Shown one piece after another: positions 37,995-46,405 of a stretch of 64,000 nucleotides of DNA. Source of the stretch: Acidobacteriota bacterium. GTDB taxonomy: Bacteria > Acidobacteriota > Blastocatellia > Pyrinomonadales > Pyrinomonadaceae. The notes under the pieces are model-generated. The model did no database searches, had not been told where the DNA came from, and was given only the letters and a program-made list of their open reading frames with translations. The position numbers and the translations under genes are program-made. Numbering within the stretch: position 1 is the first letter of the stretch; every line of letters starts with the position of its first letter. The stretch spans positions 1 through 64,000 of the forward strand of contig JAHBSM010000002.1 of the NCBI GenBank assembly GCA_019639115.1. Reading direction: 5' to 3'.

Positions 37995-39731
37995 CTATTG
38001 CAATATTACGGTCCGGTCATCCCCGCTACGCGGCGTAGGCTTGGTCGTCGGCGTTTTCGGCGGCCGAGTTCCGGGGTCACGCGGCGAGGCAGCGGGCCTC
38101 GGCGTGGCTGCAGGCGTGCCTGCGACCGTGCCGCCCGGTGTCGAAACAGGCGTCGGCGTTGGATCCGCCGATTCGGCCGTCGGGCTTGGCGACGGCTCTG
38201 GAGTCGGCGTTGGCGAGTCCGATGCCAGCATCGGGGTCGAGGTCGGCTCGGGCGTCGGCGTCGCAGACGGGCTGGGCTGCGGAGTTACGGACCCGGCCTT
38301 GTAGTAATTCTCATAGTAGTACCAGCCGCCGAAAGCTCCGCCGATCAGAACTACGAAAAGGAAGCCCAGGCCAAGCAACGCCAGAAGCAGCTTGCCTTTG
38401 GAACTGGACTTTTGGGCCGGTACGACAGCAGTTGCGGCCGGCCCCGAACCGGCCTGTCCTGCAGCCGCGGCGGCCGCCAACTGTGGCTCGACGACCGGTG
38501 TTTCGGCCGGGCTTGCCGCCCCCTGCTCGTCCGGGATGGAAACATTTGATTCAGTAAAGAACTGCGGTTCCGCTGCATCAGCTCCGCTCGTGTTGAGTGC
38601 GACATATGGAACCGTCGCATCTGGTACGGCCGGAACTGGATCGCTTGCGGGCGTCGGGTTGAGTTCCGGAGCGGCCTGATACACCGGATCGTCCTGCCGG
38701 AAGTCGCTCGCATTCAGTACTTCCGTCTTGATATCGGCTTGTTTGAACGCAGCCTGAGCCTCGACATCGGACATCTGGACCGTTGCTTCGAGTTGGTCTT
38801 GCGGCTCCGACGCCTGAGGCGGTTGTTCAGTCTGGGAAACGGCGTCGGTGGGGATCACGACCGTCTTCGCGCTCATCGATTCCTTTTGGCGTGCGTGCGC
38901 GGCACGAAGTTCTCTCTGCATCTCGGCCGCGGACGCGAACCGTTTGTCCTGCGTCACCTCAAGCCCGCGCATGATCACCGCGGAGACATCTTCGGAAACA
39001 TCCGCATTGATGCTCGATATAGCCGCGGCCGGATCAGGTTTCCCGGAAAGCAATGCATCGGCCCGCGAAAGCGCGTCGTCCGGCGTGACATTCGTAATAA
39101 GTTGATAAAGCGTGGCCGACAGCGAATATAGGTCGCTTCGCGGATCGGTCCCGGTCCCGCGGATCTGTTCGAGCGGGGCAAAATGCGGCGTGTACCCGAC
39201 CACGCTCGGAGCCGAACCCGTCCCGCCCTGAGCGATCGGCCCGGAATCTTTGGACAACCCGAAATCCAACAGGACTATATGATTGTCGTCAGTAAGCTTC
39301 AGATTCTGCGGCTTGATGTCACGATGAATTATCGGCGGCGTATGCGAATGGAGATAATTCAGTGCATCGAGAAGATGGTCAGCCCAGAACATGACCCAGC
39401 TCACCGGGAATGGCTTGTTTGCAGCCTCGATCCGCTTTGAAAGATCGTCGCCGGAGATATGCTCCATTACGAGGTACTGGTCGCTCCCGTCCACAAAATG
39501 ATCGCTGACCTTTGGCAGCACCGGATGACGGAGCCGTGCCAATATCCGGGCCTCTCGCTCGAATGCAGCAGCCAGGCTGGCGTCATCGGCAAAGCTGGTC
39601 CGCTTTAGCGCGACAGCGCTGCCCAGACGCTGATCGACCGCGAGGTAAACCTCGCCCATTCCTCCTTTTCCGATCAAATGCACTACCAGGTAGCGCTCAA
39701 GTATCATTGTGTTCGGTGCAAGTGGTTTCAT
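37995..39731 (-). CDS. transmembrane Ser/Thr protein kinase
   Basis: A 578-residue kinase of the PknB type. The start at 39731 puts the glycine loop GKGGMGEVY at 21-29, K43 in VALK, the catalytic HRDIKPQN at 136-143 and DFG at 156-158, with FAPLEQ in place of APE. A long linker follows, then one membrane segment (about 447-470), and a Pro/Thr/Ser-rich extracytoplasmic tail (about 480-570). There are no PASTA domains, so the signal is probably read by other proteins. The gene lies between the zinc-ribbon gene and the TPR gene, forming a three-gene minus-strand run. Confidence 0.95.
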   Translation of the reverse strand: MKPLAPNTMILERYLVVHLIGKGGMGEVYLAVDQRLGSAVALKRTSFADDASLAAAFEREARILARLRHPVLPKVSDHFVDGSDQYLVMEHISGDDLSKRIEAANKPFPVSWVMFWADHLLDALNYLHSHTPPIIHRDIKPQNLKLTDDNHIVLLDFGLSKDSGPIAQGGTGSAPSVVGYTPHFAPLEQIRGTGTDPRSDLYSLSATLYQLITNVTPDDALSRADALLSGKPDPAAAISSINADVSEDVSAVIMRGLEVTQDKRFASAAEMQRELRAAHARQKESMSAKTVVIPTDAVSQTEQPPQASEPQDQLEATVQMSDVEAQAAFKQADIKTEVLNASDFRQDDPVYQAAPELNPTPASDPVPAVPDATVPYVALNTSGADAAEPQFFTESNVSIPDEQGAASPAETPVVEPQLAAAAAAGQAGSGPAATAVVPAQKSSSKGKLLLALLGLGFLFVVLIGGAFGGWYYYENYYKAGSVTPQPSPSATPTPEPTSTPMLASDSPTPTPEPSPSPTAESADPTPTPVSTPGGTVAGTPAATPRPAASPRDPGTRPPKTPTTKPTPRSGDDRTVILQ

Positions 39732-39742
39732 AGGGTCGCTCT

Positions 39743-40276
39743 TTACTGAAGCCTGAGGTCCTTGGCCGGCAGCATTGCCTGCATCCCGTAATGCTGCCAA
39801 CATCTTACATTGCCTTTGACACGTCGCGAACACGGCGTGCCTTTTCTCGTTTCTGCTCCGCAAAAATACGCAGATTCCGACCGGACGGCTGCGACCGGTG
39901 ACATACTGCTTGTTGTCTGGACGTCAGCGGCCTGTATTTTTTGCTTAGCCTGCGAGGCCGGTTCTGCCGGTGCGGCCGGCGGATCTGGCTTAGGTATCTG
40001 CGGTGCGTTGTTGCCGGCCGAAGCCAGAGCCACGGGCCGTGCCGCGGAACTTTGGCTTGTTAACTGCTTTTTCGGTTCTCGACTGCCCGAGATCAATGAA
40101 ACCCCGGTGACGACCGCGCATATCGCGCCCGCCGCGACCACTCCCTGAGCGAGTATGTCCTGCAGCTTGTGTTCGGTCTCGCAGACCTGACAGAACCGGC
40201 GGCTGGTCCATAGCCGCCATTCGGTCCGCTCGATGCGTTCGCCGCATTTGGCACAGTATGTTGGCCGAAATAACAT
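39743..40276 (-). CDS. zinc-ribbon membrane protein with C-terminal Cys/His motif
   Basis: A 177-residue protein. Residues 8-32 form a CxxC-x17-CxxC zinc ribbon (CAKC, CQVC), followed by a membrane segment (about 43-65), a Pro/Ala-rich linker, and a C-terminal CGAETRKGTPC...CWQH motif of the DUF5763 type, probably a second metal site. It sits directly upstream of the kinase gene (12 bases) and starts this run. A signalling accessory role is plausible, but unproven. Confidence 0.75.
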   Translation of the reverse strand: MLFRPTYCAKCGERIERTEWRLWTSRRFCQVCETEHKLQDILAQGVVAAGAICAVVTGVSLISGSREPKKQLTSQSSAARPVALASAGNNAPQIPKPDPPAAPAEPASQAKQKIQAADVQTTSSMSPVAAVRSESAYFCGAETRKGTPCSRRVKGNVRCWQHYGMQAMLPAKDLRLQ

Positions 40277-40422
40277 TGCTCTGTCGATCTAATGTCGGTA
40301 ATGCATTCGTCCGATTATAAGCTATTAGCCGCCTGTTGTTAAGACTTTCATCGGCGGCGGTGTTCGGTGCGTTGCGTGCAACCGGATTTCCGCCAAGCGC
40401 GTCTGATTGATAAGATTCTTTT

Positions 40423-41412
40423 ATGCGGCTTCGCCTGATACCTGCCCTGATACTGGCAATTGCAACCGGCACGTTCACGATCACAGCTCAAGACGACGAC
40501 CCGATCAGGGTCGATTCATCCATCGTCCGTCTAAATATCGGCGTCGTGGACCAACGCGGACGCCCCCGGACAGACCTCACGCGCGGCGATTTTGCCGTTT
40601 TCGAGGACGGCATACGACAGCAGATCTCGAGCTTTCAGCCGGTGACCGAACCGTTCAGCGTTGTTCTGGCGTTGGATATGAGCGGATCGACTCTGCCATT
40701 CCGTCAGACGATGAAGCAGGCCGCAACGCGGTTCATCGACGCGCTCGGCCCTCGCGACCGCGTGTCCGTGATCGAATTCTACGACAAAGTGAACATCAGG
40801 ACGGAGTTCACCTCGGACGCGGGCAAGATCCTGTTTGCTATAAATGCATCAAATGGCCGGGGCAAAACTCAGTTCTACAAAGCGTTGGACATGGCGATCG
40901 AGCGGCTCGAAAAGGAGCGAAACCGCCGCAAGGCGGTGATAGTCCTGTCCGATGGCATCGATACCGCCGCACAGGACGAAGACCGCGAGCGGCTCCTAAA
41001 ACTCCCGGAGAGTGCCGTCCCGAACGCCATCCGTCCGGACGAACTCGACCTGATGAACCGCATACTGCGGAAGAGCGACAATTACGGCGTGACGATCTAC
41101 GCGCTTGCCCTGCCTACGGGCGATCCCGCGAAGCTAGCCGACCCGACGCCGCGCCAGATCGAGATGTATCGAGCCGCCCGTGAGCGGCTGCGGATCGTCG
41201 CCGAACGAACCGGCGGCACGCTGAACACGATCAATCGGCTCGAAGAAATGGGACGGCTCTACGCCGAGGTCGCGGCCGACCTCCGAACGCTTTACACGAT
41301 CGATTACCAGCCCTCGAACGACCGAAAGGACGGAAAATGGCGAACGATCAGGATCGAAACGGCCGACCCGGCCCTGATCGCCCGCACCCGCACCGGATAT
41401 TTTGCTCGATAA
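40423..41412 (+). CDS. secreted VWFA-related protein (Acidobacteria type)
   Basis: A 329-residue protein with a signal peptide (MRLRLIPALILAIATG...ITAQ). It has the N-terminal 'RVDSSIVRLNIGVVDQRGRP' type strand pattern, a FEDGIRQQI strand, then a VWA fold with MIDAS DMSGST (about 86-91) and the Thr and Asp of the metal site further on. This is the form of the acidobacterial VWFA-related domain (TIGR03436). The function is unknown, but many copies occur in Acidobacteriota genomes, which supports the assignment of the window. The gene lies upstream of tRNA-Arg. Confidence 0.9.
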   Translation: MRLRLIPALILAIATGTFTITAQDDDPIRVDSSIVRLNIGVVDQRGRPRTDLTRGDFAVFEDGIRQQISSFQPVTEPFSVVLALDMSGSTLPFRQTMKQAATRFIDALGPRDRVSVIEFYDKVNIRTEFTSDAGKILFAINASNGRGKTQFYKALDMAIERLEKERNRRKAVIVLSDGIDTAAQDEDRERLLKLPESAVPNAIRPDELDLMNRILRKSDNYGVTIYALALPTGDPAKLADPTPRQIEMYRAARERLRIVAERTGGTLNTINRLEEMGRLYAEVAADLRTLYTIDYQPSNDRKDGKWRTIRIETADPALIARTRTGYFAR

Positions 41413-41441
41413 CGGCCCGAGCCGCACCGGACATCGATTCC

Positions 41442-41470
41442 TTGACAGATCTCGGCTGCATTTGTAATCT
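41442..41470 (+). promoter_or_regulatory. promoter of tRNA-Arg
   Basis: TTGACA (41442-41447), 17 bases, TAATCT (41465-41470), about 15 bases upstream of the tRNA 5' end. Confidence 0.8.
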
Positions 41471-41485
41471 ACTTGTTCGCCTCGT

Positions 41486-41562
41486 GCACCCGTAGCTCAG
41501 CTGGATAGAGTGCTTGACTACGAATCAAGAGGTCGCATGTTCGAATCATGCCGGGTGTACCA
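41486..41562 (+). tRNA. tRNA-Arg (anticodon ACG)
   Basis: A complete cloverleaf. Acceptor GCACCCG/CGGGTGT (with a G1-U72 wobble), D arm GCTC/GAGT-like, anticodon stem CTTGA/TCAAG with loop CTACGAA giving ACG (A34 probably read as inosine), T arm with TTCGAAT, A73 discriminator and an encoded CCA (41560-41562). Confidence 0.95.
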
Positions 41563-41574
41563 TTTGTTTTCCAC

Positions 41575-41598
41575 AAGCCGCACGATGTGCGGCTTTTT
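41575..41598 (+). terminator. terminator after tRNA-Arg
   Basis: AAGCCGCAC and GTGCGGCTT form a 9-bp stem around GAT, followed by TTT, 12 bases after the tRNA end. Confidence 0.8.
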
Positions 41599-41677
41599 AG
41601 TTGCGTCGAAGTTTTGTCCAACCCGTCCTCGTCGCCTAAAATCTAATGATTCGGTTTAGATAAGGAGACCATCGCAG

Positions 41678-43867
41678 ATGTCACTATTCAGATCCATAAC
41701 CGCTGCGGCCGCTGCCGCAAGCATCATTACTATGGCCATCAATTTTCAACCAACGGTCGCCGCTTCGGCAGGTGATATCACAAGACCGTCCGAGAGCACG
41801 GTGTTTGACCCGGCGGTCAATCCTCTGACGGCTCCGTGGACAGGCAAGTTCGGTGGCGTGCCGCCCTTTGACCAGGTCAAGATCGCAGACTTCAAACCTG
41901 CTTTGGAGGCCGCAATGGACGAGCAGCTTCGCGAGATAGACGCTATCACGCGCCAGCGATCGGCTCCGACGTTCGAGAATACCATCGTCGCTTTGGAGAA
42001 GACCGGAGCGATGCTCGACCGGGTCTCGACCATTTACGGCATCTGGTCGAGCAATATGAACTCGGACGAATTCGGAAAGGTCGAAGAGGAAATGGACCCG
42101 AAACTTGCGGCCCATTCGGACAAGATCACCCAGAACGAGGCTCTCTTTAAGCGAATCGAAGCAGTCTATAACGTCGAATCGCGGAAACGCATGGTCCGAG
42201 GCGAGCGGTATCGGCTCGCTTGGGTGTATTACACGAACTTTGTCCGCTCTGGTGCAAAGTTGGATGCTTCCAAAAAGGCGAGGCTTGCTGAGATCAATCA
42301 GCAGCTCGCGGGACTATTTACCAAATTCAGCCAGAATCTGCTCGGCGATGAAGGTCAGCTTTTCATGACGATCACAAATGAAGCGGACCTTGCCGGGCTG
42401 CCTCGATCGTTAAAGGACGCGGCCGCGGCCGCTGCTGCGGCTAAAGGTAAACCGGGTGCCTGGGTCATTCGCAACACGCGTTCGTCGGTCGATCCGTTCC
42501 TGACGTACGCCGACAATCGAAAGCTACGCGAAGAGGCGTGGAAGATGTTCGTGAACCGCGGCGATAACGGCGGCGAACGCGACAACAACGCAACCATCAC
42601 TCAGGTGCTCCAGCTCCGCGCCGAACGCGCCAAACTGTTGGGATATGCGACGCATGCTCATTGGCGGCTAGAGAACGCCATGGCCAAAACGCCTGAGAAC
42701 GCGATGAAGCTGATGGAAGGCGTCTGGCCGGCGGCGATTGCTCGTGTAAAGGAAGAGGTCGCCGATATGCAGTCACTCGCCGACAAGGAGAAGGCGGGCA
42801 TCAAGATCGAGCCTTGGGATTATCGCTACTACATGGAAAAGGTTCGCAAAGCTAAATACGACCTCGATCAGAACGAGATCAAGCCGTATCTCCAGCTCGA
42901 GAAGATGCGCGATGCGATGTTCTGGGTAGCCGGCGAGCTATTTGGATTCAAGTTCACGCCGGTCACGGGCCTGCCGGTGTTTCATCCCGATGTCACGACC
43001 TACGAGGTCACCGACATCAAGACGGGCAAACACGTCGGCCTCTGGTACTTTGACCCATATGCCCGCGACGGCAAGCGTTCGGGTGCGTGGATGAATGCCT
43101 ACCGCAATCAGCAGCGAATGGCAGGCGAAGTGACCACGATCGTCTCCAATAACTCGAATTTCATCAAGGGCAATCCCGGCGAACCGGTGCTTATCTCCTG
43201 GGACGATGCCACGACGATGTTCCACGAGTTTGGGCACGCTCTGCACGGACTGTCGTCGAATGTGACCTATCCGACGCTGTCGGGCACGAATGTGGCACGC
43301 GATTATGTCGAGTTCCCATCGCAGCTCCTTGAGCACTGGCTGTCAACGCCCGAAGTGCTGCAGAAATACGCGCTCCACTACCAGACCGGCAAGCCTATAC
43401 CGCAGGCACTTGTTGACAAGATAAAGAAGGCGGCGACATTTAATCAGGGCTTTGCAACGACCGAGTATCTAGCGAGCGCCCTGGTCGATATGAAGCTCCA
43501 CTTGGCCGGCGACCAGAAGATAGATCCGGACAAATTCGAACGCGAGACGCTTGCGGCGCTTGGGATGCCGAGCGAGATCGTGATGCGTCACCGGACACCG
43601 CAGTTCGGCCACGTATTCTCTAGCGACGGATACGCCGCGGGATATTACAGCTATCTTTGGTCTGACGTGCTGACGGCTGATGCGTTCGGTGCGTTCACCG
43701 AAGCAAAGGGCCCGTATGACAAGGCAGTTGCGGAACGGCTCAAGAGATATATCTTCTCTGTCGGCAACACTATCGACCCTGCGGAGGCTTATCGCAATTT
43801 CCGCGGGCGCGACCCGAACGTGGACGCTCTGATGATCAAACGCGGTTTTCCCGTGATGAAAAAGTAG
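41678..43867 (+). CDS. M3 family peptidyl-dipeptidase (Dcp-like)
   Basis: A 729-residue metallopeptidase with AAGGAG upstream. An N-terminal signal-like stretch (ITAAAAAASIITMAI) suggests export. HEFGH (516-520) and the third ligand E545 (YVEFPSQ) give the M3 HExxH-x24-E zinc site. The C-terminal lines with RFRHRTPQ-like MRHRTPQFGHVFSSDGYAAGYYSYLW and the 'LSxxxFNxG' type region match Dcp/OpdA. It cuts short peptides, removing dipeptides from the C terminus if Dcp-like. Which of Dcp or oligopeptidase A cannot be settled. A good terminator follows. Confidence 0.95.
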   Translation: MSLFRSITAAAAAASIITMAINFQPTVAASAGDITRPSESTVFDPAVNPLTAPWTGKFGGVPPFDQVKIADFKPALEAAMDEQLREIDAITRQRSAPTFENTIVALEKTGAMLDRVSTIYGIWSSNMNSDEFGKVEEEMDPKLAAHSDKITQNEALFKRIEAVYNVESRKRMVRGERYRLAWVYYTNFVRSGAKLDASKKARLAEINQQLAGLFTKFSQNLLGDEGQLFMTITNEADLAGLPRSLKDAAAAAAAAKGKPGAWVIRNTRSSVDPFLTYADNRKLREEAWKMFVNRGDNGGERDNNATITQVLQLRAERAKLLGYATHAHWRLENAMAKTPENAMKLMEGVWPAAIARVKEEVADMQSLADKEKAGIKIEPWDYRYYMEKVRKAKYDLDQNEIKPYLQLEKMRDAMFWVAGELFGFKFTPVTGLPVFHPDVTTYEVTDIKTGKHVGLWYFDPYARDGKRSGAWMNAYRNQQRMAGEVTTIVSNNSNFIKGNPGEPVLISWDDATTMFHEFGHALHGLSSNVTYPTLSGTNVARDYVEFPSQLLEHWLSTPEVLQKYALHYQTGKPIPQALVDKIKKAATFNQGFATTEYLASALVDMKLHLAGDQKIDPDKFERETLAALGMPSEIVMRHRTPQFGHVFSSDGYAAGYYSYLWSDVLTADAFGAFTEAKGPYDKAVAERLKRYIFSVGNTIDPAEAYRNFRGRDPNVDALMIKRGFPVMKK

Positions 43868-43883
43868 CCGCGAGACAACACGA

Positions 43884-43920
43884 AAAAGGTTTGGCCGTGT
43901 CGAACGGCCAAGCCTTTTTT
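43884..43920. terminator. bidirectional terminator
   Basis: AAAAAGG-TTGGCCGT and ACGGCCAA-CCTTTTTT form a long stem around GTCGA with A and T runs on both sides. It separates the M3 peptidase gene from the convergent CapA-like gene. Confidence 0.88.
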
Positions 43921-43933
43921 ACATTCAGAGCCG

Positions 43934-45001
43934 CTACTTTTTCGGACGCAGGACGGGATCGCTCACGCCGATACTTGCAAGTATCGACCGAGCCTCGGCT
44001 TCGGTTGCCCGCCGCGGTGCTATATCGATCACTACCGGTATGACCTCGATCGATTCGATATTTGCCCGCTCAGCTCCGGCAGGTGCAACGACTGAGATCT
44101 TTAACACGATGGCCTTCTTGGTTTCGGGCTTTCGCTGATCGAAAACGAAATTGCCGAGCGAGTAATAGATCATCCGACCTTTGTATTCCTCAACGATCTG
44201 AGGCCAATGAGGATGTGCCCCGATCACGATGTCGGCTCCCGCATCGATCGCTGCATGAGCAAACTCGATCTGTCCCTTCTCGGGCTTTCGAACGTATTCG
44301 ATACCGGCGTGCATAGTTACGACTACTAGGTCGCTGTCATCGCGGGCCGCCCTGACGGATGCGGCAAGCCGGTCGTGATCCTCGATGCGGGCGACGTAGT
44401 CATTGCGGGCGACGCCTCCGTCGTTTATCGAAGCATATGACGCACCGATGAATGCGATGCGGACGCCTTTTGATTCATAGACCTTGAATTTCCACGCTTC
44501 GTTGAGGTCGTCGCCGGTACCGAGATGTATCAGTCCCTTCTCGTCCAGGAACTTTCGCGTGTTCCTCAGCCCCGTGACGCCTTGATCGAGGGCATGGTTG
44601 TTCGCCAGGTTGAGCACGTTGAACTTGTAGCGGGACAGGACCGACGCATGATCTGCGCGTGCATTGAAAACAAGCCCTTTCCCCAATCGCGAATCGTTAC
44701 CCGAGACAGGCGACTCGAGATTGCCGAAATTGAAATCCGACGCGAGTAGAAGATCCTCGAGCGGCTTGAATACCATATCGGGCGAGCCGGCACGGTTGAT
44801 GGCGGCGGCGACGCCGCGCGAGAGCATTATGTCGCCTACGGCGACAAAGGTGGTGCGGCTCTCTGTGGCACGCACTCGTTTTGTATCCTTCGCTTGAGGC
44901 TCGCCGAGGTTGGCAGCGGGCTGCCCGCCGCAGGCGGCCGCGAGGATCGCTGCGGCCGCTACGAGTGAGCAGCAAATTTGCCGTCGCAGATTTCGTGTCA
45001 T
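43934..45001 (-). CDS. CapA-family lipoprotein (metallophosphatase fold)
   Basis: A 355-residue protein with a signal sequence ending in the lipobox LAAAC (Cys about residue 24). The PGA_cap/CapA domain is clear: FVAVGDIMLSRGV near the start, FNFGNLESP, LANNHALDQG, GASYASIN, VVTMHAGIEY, GADIVIGAHPHWPQI and YSLGNFVFDQ. These carry the metal ligands of the phosphatase-like fold. The family is found in poly-gamma-glutamate systems, but also widely elsewhere, and none of those genes is here. It follows the NtrX-type gene by 6 bases. Confidence 0.92.
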   Translation of the reverse strand: MTRNLRRQICCSLVAAAAILAAACGGQPAANLGEPQAKDTKRVRATESRTTFVAVGDIMLSRGVAAAINRAGSPDMVFKPLEDLLLASDFNFGNLESPVSGNDSRLGKGLVFNARADHASVLSRYKFNVLNLANNHALDQGVTGLRNTRKFLDEKGLIHLGTGDDLNEAWKFKVYESKGVRIAFIGASYASINDGGVARNDYVARIEDHDRLAASVRAARDDSDLVVVTMHAGIEYVRKPEKGQIEFAHAAIDAGADIVIGAHPHWPQIVEEYKGRMIYYSLGNFVFDQRKPETKKAIVLKISVVAPAGAERANIESIEVIPVVIDIAPRRATEAEARSILASIGVSDPVLRPKK

Positions 45002-45007
45002 ATTTTT

Positions 45008-46369
45008 TTACTTGTTGTCTCCGGCCTTGATACCGAGGTTCCGCATCCGCCGGTAGAGATGGCTGCGATCTACGCCCATACTTTCGGCCGCACGAGCAAC
45101 GCTGCCGTCAAACTCGGCGAGCTTGTGGAGTATGAACTCACGCTGATACGCGTCGGTCGCATCCTTGAAGGTCTGGAATCTGAAACTGATCGCCGGGACC
45201 TCGCCGGAACCGTCGAAAGGTGGAATGTCATCCGCATCGACATTCTCGCCATGCGTGAGTATGACGATCCTTTCGACCATGTTCTTTAGCTCTCGGACAT
45301 TGCCGGGCCAGGTATGCTCCGCCAGCCGCGATACCGCGCCTTCGCTGAAATGCAGCGGACGTTTGCCGTAATCCGCGGTGAAGCGTTGGTTGAAATGTTC
45401 AACAAGCACCGGTATATCCTCTGACCGTTCTCGCAGCGGCGGCACCTGGAAAGGGATCACATTGAGCCGGTAGAACAGGTCCGATCTGAAATTCCCGTTC
45501 TCTATCAGTCCGTCGAGCGGTTTGTTCGTAGCCGAGATCACACGAACGTCCACGGAAACCGGCGTATTGCTGCCGACAGGTTCAAATCGCTGTTCCTCGA
45601 GCACTCGCAGCATCTTTGCCTGAACGCGGGGCGACATATCACCGATTTCGTCTAAAAATATCGTTGCGCCATCCGCGATCTCGAACTTGCCCTTTTTTGC
45701 CTTTGCGGCTCCCGAGAAAGCTCCTTTCGCGTGACCGAACAATTCGCTTTCGACGAGTTCCTCAGGGATCGCAGCTGAGTTGATCTCGATGAATGGGGCG
45801 TTCGACCGTTTCGACTGTGAGTGTATGGCTCTGGCCACCAGCTCCTTTCCCGTACCGCTTTCGCCGGAGATAAGCACACGTCCGTCTGAGGGAGCAACGA
45901 TGGCGATCTGCTTGCGGAGCGCCCGCATCGCGACAGACTCGCCCACCATCACGTATTGCTCAGCCAGTTCGCTCCGGAGCCGCATATTGGCCGTCTCGAG
46001 TTTGAATTGCCGCAAGGCATTCTTGACGGTCACGAGCGTGCGTTCGAGACTCAGCGGCTTCTCTATGAAATCGAAAGCGCCGAGCTTCGTGCTGCGAACG
46101 GCGGTCTCGATGTTCCCGTGGCCGGATATCATCACCACTGACGAAGTGACGCCCAGGCCTTTGAGTCTCGCGAGCGTATCGAGCCCGTCGATACCGTCAC
46201 CCAGCCAGATATCCAAAAGAATGCAGGCATATTCCTCGGCCGCGGCCTCGGCCAGGCACTCTTCGCCAGAGGCGACAGCTTTGACGCGGAACCCCTCGTC
46301 CTCGAGAACACTCCGCAGAGTGTTTCGAATGCCCGGTTCGTCGTCAACTATCAGGACCGTGTTCTGCAT
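45008..46369 (-). CDS. sigma54-dependent response regulator (NtrX-like)
   Basis: A 453-residue activator. Receiver domain 1-120 (phosphorylated Asp in ILLDIWLGDG, K in FIEKP), AAA+ domain with GESGTGKE (Walker A) and FLDEIGDM (Walker B), and a Fis-type HTH at the end (VARAAESMGVDRSHLYRRMRNLGI). The sigma54-contact loop is GAFSGA rather than GAFTGA. It is preceded by an NtrY-type kinase gene. Sigma54 itself is not in this window. The target genes are unknown, and CapA-like gene downstream is a candidate. Confidence 0.95.
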   Translation of the reverse strand: MQNTVLIVDDEPGIRNTLRSVLEDEGFRVKAVASGEECLAEAAAEEYACILLDIWLGDGIDGLDTLARLKGLGVTSSVVMISGHGNIETAVRSTKLGAFDFIEKPLSLERTLVTVKNALRQFKLETANMRLRSELAEQYVMVGESVAMRALRKQIAIVAPSDGRVLISGESGTGKELVARAIHSQSKRSNAPFIEINSAAIPEELVESELFGHAKGAFSGAAKAKKGKFEIADGATIFLDEIGDMSPRVQAKMLRVLEEQRFEPVGSNTPVSVDVRVISATNKPLDGLIENGNFRSDLFYRLNVIPFQVPPLRERSEDIPVLVEHFNQRFTADYGKRPLHFSEGAVSRLAEHTWPGNVRELKNMVERIVILTHGENVDADDIPPFDGSGEVPAISFRFQTFKDATDAYQREFILHKLAEFDGSVARAAESMGVDRSHLYRRMRNLGIKAGDNK

Positions 46370-46405
46370 TTATCTGATCGAAAGAATCTGAATTATAGCC
46401 CAGCC

